Below, in pieces: positions 36,563-44,437 of a stretch of 64,000 bases of DNA. Within the stretch, counting starts at the first letter, position 1, and every line of letters starts with the position of its first letter. The DNA lies in assembly GCA_937879965.1 (NCBI GenBank), contig CALFMP010000036.1, positions 624,354 to 688,353 of the forward strand, in the 5' to 3' direction. Below the pieces are notes generated by a model. The model had not been told where the DNA came from. It worked only from the letters and a program-made list of their open reading frames with translations, and made no database searches. The stretch comes from QKMZ01 sp012965515. Lineage in GTDB: Bacteria > Cyanobacteriota > Vampirovibrionia > Obscuribacterales > Obscuribacteraceae. A program made the position numbers and the translations under genes.

Positions 36563-37186
36563 ATGGAAAATTCTCCATTCGAGGTTCCGGTGCAAGATGT
36601 TCTCAGCGATGGATACTTAAATCCAGACGATGCGATTCTGCCTGTGCCTCAGCTCTTCCTTTCGAGCGAATCTCCGGACAGTGCGCCTGCTCCGGACCCG
36701 AAAAACTTTGCCGATCTTTTGCCCTTGCTCGATCTTGATGGCAACAAACTTCTGAATAAAGCTGAGCTAAAAGCATCTGTATACAACGAATCTTTATCGC
36801 AAATGCAGAGGAACATGGTCGACTTGTTGAGCACTAGATATGACATAGTCAGGATGCTAGGGCCAACCGATCTGCCGTTGAACAATAATGCAGAACTCAG
36901 CCCTGGTGATTTGGATGAATTGAATAATGTTGCTAATGACAAATACGGCGCGAAGAATATTTTATCCACAACAGTTCAAAATGCAGGCGAACTTCCGCAT
37001 GGAATACTATTCTCGTCCGTCGTACAAGTCGGGCTAGGTTTAGCATGGAGAAATCCTAGAGTGATTGGCGCCGGACTAGTGGGGATAGGCCTGGCAGCCG
37101 GTATTGGTAGCGTAGATACAATTATGAATTCTGCCGAGACTCGTGGAATGGAAAATGAAGTTAAGCCCTTGCTTTCTAGCCAATAG
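36563..37186 (+). CDS. EF-hand-like protein with C-terminal hydrophobic region
   Basis: 207 residues, no Sec leader. A near-canonical EF-hand loop DLDGNKLLNKAE (~62-73: D, D, N at positions 1, 3, 5 and E at 12) and a weaker NNNAELSPGD (~108) suggest calcium binding. A Gly-rich hydrophobic stretch (~150-190, FSSVVQVGLGLAW and VIGAGLVGIGLAAGIG) could span or insert in a membrane. The mix of EF-hand-like loops and a leaderless N-terminus resembles the 17159 protein, so it may belong to the same exported group. No family was recognised. Confidence 0.65.
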   Translation: MENSPFEVPVQDVLSDGYLNPDDAILPVPQLFLSSESPDSAPAPDPKNFADLLPLLDLDGNKLLNKAELKASVYNESLSQMQRNMVDLLSTRYDIVRMLGPTDLPLNNNAELSPGDLDELNNVANDKYGAKNILSTTVQNAGELPHGILFSSVVQVGLGLAWRNPRVIGAGLVGIGLAAGIGSVDTIMNSAETRGMENEVKPLLSSQ

Positions 37187-37238
37187 TTCCATAAAAAGAA
37201 GCAAATTTTGTGGGTTGTGTTCGAATGAGTTAAGGACT

Positions 37239-37718
37239 TCAGTCTCGAGCATGCTCTTTTAGAAATATCGGATCGTCGGACTTCACAATTAAGACTGGCT
37301 GCGTGCATCTTTCGATGGTGGCGGGATTCATAAACACTGTGCCATCCGCATCCTCGATGTGAAAGTGAATCGCGCAATCGAACCACGGGTTTTCTTCTGT
37401 CCCTTCGAAATCATCTAGCTCACTTCCATCATCGAGCGAGATAAACGCAGCGAGAGGCGCAAAACGTTTTGATTCCGAATACTTTTCAAAGAGACGTGCC
37501 ACCACTCTTAGAGCGTAACGAAGAAAGTCAGTCTCGATGCCGAGATCGAGAAGGCATACGTGGCAGTCTTCTTCTTCATTAACGTCTGCAATCTGGACGT
37601 TTAGAATCTCCTCCGCTTGTGCCGGTAGCTTCAGCGATTTCCACTCACCGACTGCTAGCCAGTGTGGCTCCATCAATTTGTTCATGTGCATAGTGGGCGG
37701 GCTCTTTTGATTTTGCAC
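37239..37718 (-). CDS. Hypothetical acidic protein, start uncertain
   Basis: 159 residues if a GTG at 37718 is used; ATGs a few codons later (MHMNKL) are alternatives. Acidic, soluble, with no leader: HWLAVGEWKSLKLP, CHVCLLDLGIETDFLRYALR and FISLDDGSELDDFEG suggest a compact alpha/beta domain. In another frame directly upstream (37645-37830) there is a 61-codon stretch with protein-like composition (DRKGKKLKEIWLMPELFQRY), so the true gene may be longer and interrupted by a frameshift near 37720, or two short genes may overlap. It lies behind the beta-lactamase on the same strand. Confidence 0.5.
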   Translation of the reverse strand: MQNQKSPPTMHMNKLMEPHWLAVGEWKSLKLPAQAEEILNVQIADVNEEEDCHVCLLDLGIETDFLRYALRVVARLFEKYSESKRFAPLAAFISLDDGSELDDFEGTEENPWFDCAIHFHIEDADGTVFMNPATIERCTQPVLIVKSDDPIFLKEHARD

Positions 37719-37898
37719 TTTGAGTTTGGTACAGAAACAAGCGCATAGGATAGCGCTGAAAGAGTTCGGGCATCAACCAGATCTCTTTCAGCTTTTTACC
37801 CTTTCTGTCTGACAAATCGTACGGAGCCACCCACTCATGGGATCGCTGGCGGCTCGCGGCTTTGCGCGTTAAAGGTCGGTTTGCACGAAATTATATTT

Positions 37899-38690
37899 CT
37901 AAAGCAGACCCATTTTAGTCAAGAGAGATTCTGTGATTTTCTTCGCGTTGCGCCCGTAGGCGTTTTCATTAGCCCGAACATTCGTTGCAAAAACGTATGT
38001 TTTATCCCCGTGTTTTATCGCGCCAACAAACCAGCCAAACTTCGCGCCGGTGCTCGTACCGGTTTTTCCGAACAGAGTATTGTCGCCTTCAGTCTTGAGT
38101 TTGATGAGCTGTCGCACGTCACTCATCGATTGTTTCTTTACGGGCAATTTGTCTTCAAACAACTGTGTCAGGAAGTCGACCTGCTCGTAAGGAGAAACTA
38201 AAAGAGAGCCCCCTTTGCCAAGCCAGAAATTAGTCAATCCGCTCGAGATGTCTTGGTTGCCGTATTTTAGTGTATGCAGATATTCCTGCATTCGTTCTTT
38301 ACCGATCTTCTCCGCTACTTTTTGAAAGTACCAGACAACAGAGTTGGTCATAGCGCTCTGCATATCTTGGTCTTGATTGTGCGACTCGATTTCGCGTTTT
38401 TTGCCATCCCATTTCATTTTCGAGTCATCAACCTTCATTACGCCCGAGTCAATCGCAATCAGCGAGTTGACGATTTTGAAAGTAGAACAGGGGTTGTCGC
38501 GTTCTTTCAACAGCTTTTCGTTGTACTTAACAATCGAACCGTCGCTCAGGTCCTTCAGTACGAAGGCTCCCGTGTATCCTTTGAACTCTTTGGAAATTTG
38601 AGCGTCAGTAATTGCCGATGGAGTTGCGGACAGTGCCGGAGTAACCGTGGCAAGCGCCATAATCAAAGAGACAGCAATTTTGCGCAGCAT
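37899..38690 (-). CDS. Class D (OXA-type) beta-lactamase
   Basis: 263 residues: a Sec leader (~1-21, ending ALSA), then the serine beta-lactamase/PBP fold. All class D marks are visible: STFK with Ser ~69 and Lys ~72, SVV in TNSVVWYFQ, YGN in LKYGNQD, FWLG after it, and KTG (~209) in FGKTGTSTG. Length and spacing fit OXA-type enzymes, which open beta-lactams through an acyl-Ser intermediate with a carboxylated Lys. A BlaR1-type sensor domain would resemble this but would carry extra membrane helices, which are absent. No mobile element is adjacent, so it looks like a resident gene. Substrate range cannot be read from sequence. Confidence 0.9.
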   Translation of the reverse strand: MLRKIAVSLIMALATVTPALSATPSAITDAQISKEFKGYTGAFVLKDLSDGSIVKYNEKLLKERDNPCSTFKIVNSLIAIDSGVMKVDDSKMKWDGKKREIESHNQDQDMQSAMTNSVVWYFQKVAEKIGKERMQEYLHTLKYGNQDISSGLTNFWLGKGGSLLVSPYEQVDFLTQLFEDKLPVKKQSMSDVRQLIKLKTEGDNTLFGKTGTSTGAKFGWFVGAIKHGDKTYVFATNVRANENAYGRNAKKITESLLTKMGLL

Positions 38691-38885
38691 ATGCTTTCCT
38701 CCCGGGCGAATATGAGTCGAGTTTTTTCATTCTGCGCGCCGCAGGTAAAAACCTATACGGACGATTTGTTAGGGGCGGTAAGAACTATGTTGGTTTGTTT
38801 CGGGAACATGTCGGAACGCTTTGGCGTCGTTGGAAATTCTGGGAACAATGTACATAATACGGATTATGGTCTCGTGGTTTAACAC

Positions 38886-40793
38886 ATGCACCCCCAAAGC
38901 CAAAAGGCTGGACTGTTACCGTCTCTAATCGCTCGCACCTCTTACAAGGCCCTGAGCGTAGCGCTTGCTTTGTGCTTGGTGTGCCCGTCAGTGCCGGCTT
39001 TTGCTGCCGAAACGGATGAAGCTGCTCTCCTACATGCTGAAAAGATATTGTTCGGAAACGAGGCTCAGACCGGCGATTTTAATGAGCGTCTCCTTCGGGT
39101 GGAAAAACGCGTCTTTGGCCGGAAGAAGGCTGGTAGCGAAGAAGAGCGCGTCGAACGCATCACTTCCACACTATTAATTGATCGCAAGAAATTGAAGGTT
39201 ACGAGAAAGGCTGACGATAAGCCGGCAGCGGCGGAAACGTCATCTGAAAAACCAGCAGAGAAAACTGCGGAGAAACAAACCGAAAAGCCGGCTGAAAGTG
39301 CTGCCGAAAAGTCAGCTGAGCCGGTTGCTCAGACGCCTTCATCGCTAACTGCTGAGGCGGCATCCAGCAGTGCCTCGACTGCAAGCGCATCTCCGGTCGA
39401 ACCTTCTAAGGAAGCTACCTCCTCTGCGAAGGAAACTGTGAAGGACATCGCCAAGCAGTTTGGTGAGGAGTTCGCCAAAGATACCAGTATGCAATCGGAA
39501 GCGCAGGTTGCGCACGAACCTGCCGCCCAACCCAAACCAGCCAAAGGCAAGGGGCAAAAGGGCAAAGGTAAAGCCGTGGCAAATGCTTCGGCAAAAAACT
39601 CGGCAAAAAACTTGGCAAAGAATTCGGCAAAAGGCGGCGGCAAACATGCCTTGTCCGCGACCAACAAGGCTACCGAGAAGAAACCGGAAGTTGCACTCAC
39701 TGCGGAAACAGCTGCGCTCGACGCCCGAAACATAGAGAAGCGACCGTCCGCGCACGATACCCCAGTGACTTATTCGTCCGCCAGCAGCAACCGTATCTCG
39801 CGCGTTTCAGCGCCAAAAGCTAGTCAGGCAACTGCTCTCCTGCGCGAGGGCATGGAAGCCCACCGAAAAGGTGAGGACGCAAAAGCGGAGCAGTTGTTCA
39901 AGAAAGTAGTTACTCTCGAGCCGCGAAACCCAGATGGTTATTTCAACTTGGGAGCGTTGGCTGAGAAGAAAAAGGATTTGGCCGGCGCGCTTATGAGCTA
40001 TCGTGCGGCTCTCACGCTTACTCCGAATGACCGCGAACTTCAGGATGCCGTTGATTCCGTGGAGTCGCAGTTGGGTGTGGAGACTACCAGTTCGCACGTT
40101 GCAAGAGAATCTTCTCGCTCAGGTTCCGGGTCGCGTTCGGGTTCTTCAAGCGCACACGCTGCCGGTTCACGTGCAAGTTCTTCCCAAACATTCGCTGCTA
40201 ATGAAGGAAATTCAGGTTCCGACCGTGAAGCAGAAGAAGCTCGGCGCGCAGAGATAAGGGCATTCTATGGGCGGTCAAACGATCGTGAGAATGCTGATCG
40301 CGAGTACGGTGGGCGCGAAACCGTTTCGCACCATGATGCAATTGAAAGTTCTGACCGTTTTGAATCGCAGCCGGGGACTTATGGTTTTGGACACAGCCAA
40401 CACAGCAGTCGCAGCGCACACCACGGACCACAAGCAGCGCCCAATTTCTATCGCGCCAGGGCGAGGACGACCCGCGAAATTCAGGAAGAAGCTGCACCTT
40501 ATATGGATGTAAACGATCCGAATGCACCGATGATGTCGGTTGGCTCGCCGCCGCCTCCGGTTGTGAATGCCAATCAGCCACAGCCTTTCCAGCTTCAAAC
40601 CCAACGCAACCAAGCTGCAGCCCAAGCCACACAACGAAAGGGACCGAGCGCCGCTGGGATCGCAACCCGGGCAATTCTTGGTGTCGCACTGCAAGTAGGC
40701 ACCAGTTATGCGCTACGATCCACTGGGATGCACTGCCCTGTTTGCCGAATTGGCGGAGGCGGTGGAGCGTTACGGGGACTCTTGAGGTTTTAA
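38886..40793 (+). CDS. Exported TPR protein with Ala/Lys/Ser low-complexity regions
   Basis: 635 residues. The leader covers ~1-40 (VALALCLVCPSVPAFA). A short helical domain follows (~43-95, with HAEKILFGNEAQTGDFNERL), then Lys/Glu/Ala/Pro-rich low-complexity sequence (~100-300) containing Lys/Ala-rich runs such as NASAKNSAKNLAKNSAKGG. Two or three TPRs occupy ~315-400 (AEQLFKKVVTLEPRNPDGYF, AGALMSYRAALTLTPND). The C-terminal part is Ser/Arg/Gln-rich and ends with CPVCRIGGGGGA. The basic linker might bind nucleic acid or anionic polymers; this is speculation. The downstream Cys-rich gene begins four bases after its stop. Confidence 0.78.
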   Translation: MHPQSQKAGLLPSLIARTSYKALSVALALCLVCPSVPAFAAETDEAALLHAEKILFGNEAQTGDFNERLLRVEKRVFGRKKAGSEEERVERITSTLLIDRKKLKVTRKADDKPAAAETSSEKPAEKTAEKQTEKPAESAAEKSAEPVAQTPSSLTAEAASSSASTASASPVEPSKEATSSAKETVKDIAKQFGEEFAKDTSMQSEAQVAHEPAAQPKPAKGKGQKGKGKAVANASAKNSAKNLAKNSAKGGGKHALSATNKATEKKPEVALTAETAALDARNIEKRPSAHDTPVTYSSASSNRISRVSAPKASQATALLREGMEAHRKGEDAKAEQLFKKVVTLEPRNPDGYFNLGALAEKKKDLAGALMSYRAALTLTPNDRELQDAVDSVESQLGVETTSSHVARESSRSGSGSRSGSSSAHAAGSRASSSQTFAANEGNSGSDREAEEARRAEIRAFYGRSNDRENADREYGGRETVSHHDAIESSDRFESQPGTYGFGHSQHSSRSAHHGPQAAPNFYRARARTTREIQEEAAPYMDVNDPNAPMMSVGSPPPPVVNANQPQPFQLQTQRNQAAAQATQRKGPSAAGIATRAILGVALQVGTSYALRSTGMHCPVCRIGGGGGALRGLLRF

Positions 40794-40797
40794 CTAG

Positions 40798-41361
40798 TTG
40801 CAAATCCGCTTGAATCGGACGACTTTCAATTTTGTCGTGCTTCTGCTCGGGTTTTGCACGTTGGCAGCAACGGCTGCCCTGGCGGATGAATCTCTAAGGA
40901 TCGCGCGTCCGCAGCGGGGGGAAGGTCCAGAGCGGTCGGAACGTTCAGGGACCTCGGAGCGCCCGGAGCGTCGGCTTCCGGCCGGCAGTGAAGCAGTAAA
41001 CAATTCAGAAGCCTCCGGTGCATCCGCCGCAACATCAGCTTCTAAGTCCCCTCCTCCCAAAAACTCTTCCGCAGACTCTTGCTGCGGTTCATCTCCCTGC
41101 TCTGAACCATCTGCGGCTGAAGATTCATTGCTGACCAATTCTCTTCCGGCCGAAGGTCTATACACCCGCTGGCGTAATGAGTTCGTTAATCCGACCATGT
41201 GCCCGATTCGCTTGTGTCACGGTAGCTGCGCGCGGACTTCCATGGGCTGTAAGAACATCAAGACCATGATCGACTCATTGCTCGACGCCTATATTCCTGA
41301 AGAACAGCCGATACAAGCCGTTCTAAATTTCAGATGTTGCGCTGGTTTTTCTGACGACTAG
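40798..41361 (+). CDS. Cys-rich secreted protein, TTG start
   Basis: 187 residues from a TTG four bases after the preceding stop. Sec leader ~1-29 (FVVLLLGFCTLAATAALADE), then an Arg/Glu/Ser/Pro-rich linker (~30-110). The C-terminal ~70 residues form a small Cys-rich domain: CPIRLCHGSC, TSMGCKNIKTM, NFRCCAGF, plus SCCGSSPC before it. An even set of cysteines in an exported protein suggests disulfides or metal binding. Tight spacing points to translational coupling with the TPR protein. No family was recognised. Confidence 0.65.
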   Translation: MQIRLNRTTFNFVVLLLGFCTLAATAALADESLRIARPQRGEGPERSERSGTSERPERRLPAGSEAVNNSEASGASAATSASKSPPPKNSSADSCCGSSPCSEPSAAEDSLLTNSLPAEGLYTRWRNEFVNPTMCPIRLCHGSCARTSMGCKNIKTMIDSLLDAYIPEEQPIQAVLNFRCCAGFSDD

Positions 41362-41370
41362 GACAAATCC

Positions 41371-41420
41371 GTAGGGGCGATGCCATTCATCCCCCGGACG
41401 ACGTATGGCGTCGCCCCCAC
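41371..41420. repeat. Intergenic palindrome, GGGGCGATGCC type (member 1)
   Basis: GTAGGGGCGATGCCA near the left end pairs with TGGCGTCGCCCCCAC on the right. It lies between convergent genes and could also act as a transcript end. It is similar to elements at 50895-50917. Confidence 0.75.
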
Positions 41421-41430
41421 ATTTTCCGCA

Positions 41431-41844
41431 TCACTCCCGCCCGCGGGCTTTATCCAAACATTTGAGCGTCGCGGCGAACCCGCCAGTCAACATACTAATG
41501 ATCATCATCGTTAATCCGCCCAAGATTGGGGGCAAAAATCCATGAATGGATAGGTGCTCGGGTGCTACAAACGCAACCAGCTCAAGGGCTAACGCGGGAA
41601 ATATCCAGAACCCGAAAATCCACAGAGGAATAAGTATGAGGAGCGCTAATCCAAGCGTGGAGATGGTCCACACGGTTGCAAGCATCATTGCTGCGGCCTC
41701 AACCACCCATAAGAGGAATGCAAAAACAATTGCCAATATGGCAGCATCGATATAGCCACCTTTGAATTCGATTCCAGGAAGCGCAGGAAGTAGATACATA
41801 AAGGCTAAAGCAGTCGCTGCGGTCTTAAGTAAGAATTTGAGCAT
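41431..41844 (-). CDS. Small membrane protein, phage-holin-IV-like (PF04020 type)
   Basis: 137 residues with four hydrophobic helices: ~4-24, ~32-55, ~57-85 and ~105-125. The order of a LPGIEF turn after helix 1, a TLGLALLILIP turn and a long loop before helix 4 recalls the 'mycobacterial four-TMS holin superfamily IV' family, which is widespread in cyanobacteria and other bacteria as a chromosomal membrane protein of unknown role. No phage genes are nearby, so the family name should not be read as a phage function. Confidence 0.65.
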   Translation of the reverse strand: MLKFLLKTAATALAFMYLLPALPGIEFKGGYIDAAILAIVFAFLLWVVEAAAMMLATVWTISTLGLALLILIPLWIFGFWIFPALALELVAFVAPEHLSIHGFLPPILGGLTMMIISMLTGGFAATLKCLDKARGRE

Positions 41845-41913
41845 GGCATTAGGCGAATTCGCCGGAAACCTCAGTTAGTGAATCGCAAGGAGTACCGATA
41901 CGGATTGTAGCTC

Positions 41914-43941
41914 ATGTCACAGTCTATTCTCCTAATCGAAGACAGTCGCGCACAGCTCAAAGCTGTAAGCGCAATTTTGCGCACTGAGGACTTTCAAATT
42001 TCCAGCGCTGCATCAATGCGCGAGGCTCTGGCGTGTTTGGACTACACGAGTTTCGATTGCATCTTGTTGGATCTCACACTGCCAGATTCCGAAGGGCTGG
42101 ATACATTGCGCGGCGTTCGTGCCAAAGCCAGAAGCGCGCCCCTGATTGTTCTCACCTCTACAGATGATCCTGTGCAGGTTGCAGAGGCGCTCAAGGAGGG
42201 CGCGCAAGACTATCTGATCAAAGGTCGCATCGACGGCGAATTGTTGAAGAGGGCTATTCGCTATGGCATCGATCGCGCACGCACTCAGGAAATGGTGCGC
42301 CAGAGCGAAGAAAAATTTCGACTGCTTGTCGAGAGCGCGAGAGACTATGCGATCTTCATGCTTGATACGGAGGGCAACATTCTCACCTGGAGTCAAGGCG
42401 CTGAGCGCATCACAGGTTACACTCCCGAAGAAATTCTAGGCAAAAACTTATCGATTTTCTATCCGCAGTCTGCAATCGATCGTGGTGAACCTCAGCATGG
42501 CTTGCGCGAAGCTGTGCTGAAAGGCAGATACGAGGACGAAGGCTGGAGGAAACGAAAGGACGGCACGCGCTATTGGGTGAATTTCATCAATACACCGTTG
42601 TTTGATCAGGAGGGAAACCTCAGGGGATATGCGCGTATTGCGCGCGATACGACAGAGAAGAGAATCGCAGAAGAAACTCTCAGGCAGAAAATTGTTCTCG
42701 AACAAAAAATGGTGCTCGTCGATCTCTTGCAAGCGGTGACGATCGCCATTAACCTCGCTCCGACCGTTGAGGATGCTGTTGCCACCTTGCTCAAGGAAGT
42801 TTGTACACACACGAAGTGGTCTATTGGTTGCGGCAATATCGTTGACACCGAGTCAAAGGGCGAGTGTCAGGTTTCAAAAGTTTGGTACTTCCCTGAAGGA
42901 TTCAAAATTCGAGCGGATGATTCTGTTTTGCGTGAAAAGCTTGTTTCGGGCGTTGGCATCGCCGGTAAGTCGTGGGAGTCCGGTGCGCCGGTTTGGCTTG
43001 ATGATATTTCCAACGATGACTCGGCGTTGTGTGTCTGGTTGAGCAAACATCAGGGGATCAAAAGCGGACTTGCTGTGCCGGTTTATGAAGGCTATAGGCT
43101 TTTCGCCATTGTAGAATTCTTTGCGGCTGCCGGAGAAAAACCGGATGCACCATTTCTTGAAGTTATGGCGAATATTGGTAAACAACTGACTGCCATTGTT
43201 GAGCGTAAGCGGCTTGAACAGCTACTTTCAATCGAGATGCAAAATCTTTCGCGTTCCAACGCCGAATTGCAGGAGTTTGCCAAAATTGCTGCCCACGATT
43301 TGCAAGAACCACTTAAATCCGTGCAGGGTTTTGTAGACCTGCTGAAACGCAGATATTCCGACCAGCTAGGTGACGACGGAAAGCGATTTATTGTTTTTAT
43401 CGATGATGCGGTTGTTCGTATGGAGCAACTTATTCGAGGCGTGCTCGATCACTCTAAAATTCGATCGCAGGAGAAACGTTTTGAACGTACAAATCTAAAC
43501 GCCGTCGTTCAGCAAGTAAAGGAAAATCTGAGCGTTAGCATCGAGCAAACTGGGGCAAGAATTAATAGCGACGAGTTGCCGGAGATTATTGCGGACCAAC
43601 TGCAAATGGTGCAACTCTTTCAGAATCTGCTTGCCAATGCGTTGAAATTCCGCAATCCGGACACTGCTCCGGAAATTAATATCAGTTGGCGAAGGGGTGC
43701 TGAGGGCGAATATCAATTTTCCGTCAAGGATAATGGAATCGGAATGGATAGTCGCTATCTCAACAAAATTTTTGGTATGTTTAGTCGGCTAAACGCCAAG
43801 ACGGAATACCCTGGTACTGGAATCGGTCTTGCCATTTGCAAGAAGATTGTCGAGCATCATGGAGGGGTTATCTGGGCTGAGTCCCAACTGGGCAAGGGTT
43901 CGGAATTGTGCTTTTCGTTGCCGGATGAAACTAGGAGATAG
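41914..43941 (+). CDS. Receiver-PAS-GAF histidine kinase (phytochrome-type HisKA)
   Basis: 675 residues, soluble. Domain order: receiver (~1-125; D10, D53 in CILLDLTLP), PAS with PAC (~130-255; TGYTPEEILGKNLS), GAF (~275-425), then HisKA (H box AAHDLQEPLKSVQ with His ~461) and HATPase (~560-672; GIGMDSRYL, GTGIGLAICKKIV). The DLQEPL form of the H box is the one seen in cyanobacterial-type phytochrome kinases. A phytochrome-type bilin Cys is not evident in the GAF. The receiver-first order suggests it takes part in a relay. The next gene, three bases on, encodes an Rcp1-like regulator, a classic partner for this kinase class. Confidence 0.9.
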   Translation: MSQSILLIEDSRAQLKAVSAILRTEDFQISSAASMREALACLDYTSFDCILLDLTLPDSEGLDTLRGVRAKARSAPLIVLTSTDDPVQVAEALKEGAQDYLIKGRIDGELLKRAIRYGIDRARTQEMVRQSEEKFRLLVESARDYAIFMLDTEGNILTWSQGAERITGYTPEEILGKNLSIFYPQSAIDRGEPQHGLREAVLKGRYEDEGWRKRKDGTRYWVNFINTPLFDQEGNLRGYARIARDTTEKRIAEETLRQKIVLEQKMVLVDLLQAVTIAINLAPTVEDAVATLLKEVCTHTKWSIGCGNIVDTESKGECQVSKVWYFPEGFKIRADDSVLREKLVSGVGIAGKSWESGAPVWLDDISNDDSALCVWLSKHQGIKSGLAVPVYEGYRLFAIVEFFAAAGEKPDAPFLEVMANIGKQLTAIVERKRLEQLLSIEMQNLSRSNAELQEFAKIAAHDLQEPLKSVQGFVDLLKRRYSDQLGDDGKRFIVFIDDAVVRMEQLIRGVLDHSKIRSQEKRFERTNLNAVVQQVKENLSVSIEQTGARINSDELPEIIADQLQMVQLFQNLLANALKFRNPDTAPEINISWRRGAEGEYQFSVKDNGIGMDSRYLNKIFGMFSRLNAKTEYPGTGIGLAICKKIVEHHGGVIWAESQLGKGSELCFSLPDETRR

Positions 43942-43944
43942 CTT

Positions 43945-44352
43945 GTGAAAAATCCCGTCGAAATTTTGTTGGTGGAAGACAGCCCTGCTGATATCGCCTT
44001 GACTGAGGAGGCTTTGAAGGAGAGTGGGCTGCAAAATACCTTGACTATCGTCACGGATGGCGAGCAGGCTATTGAATACCTCAGCAAGCGTGGTAAATAC
44101 AAGGACGCCGAGAGTCCTGACCTGATTCTTCTTGACTTGAACATGCCGAAGAAGAATGGGCACGAGGTTTTGGAGGTCATCAAGGACAATCCGAAACTGG
44201 AAGAGATACCGGTGGTCGTTTTGACCGTGTCTGAAGCCGAAGAGGACATCGCCAGAGCGCTAGGGCTGAAGATGAACTATTACTTGAACAAGCCCGTCAA
44301 TGTTCAGAAATTGGCTCCAATCTTGACGACTATTGTCGAGCTCTGGAATTAG
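43945..44352 (+). CDS. Rcp1-like single-domain response regulator
   Basis: 135 residues from a GTG three bases after the kinase stop, so the pair is translationally coupled. A lone receiver: E11/D12, phospho-acceptor D64 (LILLDLNMPKKNG) and the switch Lys in YYLNKPVN. The insertion after the third helix (SKRGKYKDAESP) is typical of the Rcp1 family, which accepts phosphate from phytochrome-type kinases. There is no output domain, so it must act through a partner or pass phosphate on. Confidence 0.92.
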   Translation: MKNPVEILLVEDSPADIALTEEALKESGLQNTLTIVTDGEQAIEYLSKRGKYKDAESPDLILLDLNMPKKNGHEVLEVIKDNPKLEEIPVVVLTVSEAEEDIARALGLKMNYYLNKPVNVQKLAPILTTIVELWN

Positions 44353-44437
44353 GGTTTTCGAAGCTCTGGCTGGGAACGAAAGATTTTCGACGTCGTCGGT
44401 TTATTATGTTACCGACTGGCGCTGAATAGAGGTTGTT

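Noticed and set aside
39329..39755. Long minus-strand open frames opposite the exported TPR gene
   Set aside because: They arise from the Ala/Lys-rich codon bias of the plus-strand gene and have no known features.
41431..41844. Phage gene reading of the holin-like protein
   Set aside because: No other phage gene is near; this family is commonly chromosomal.
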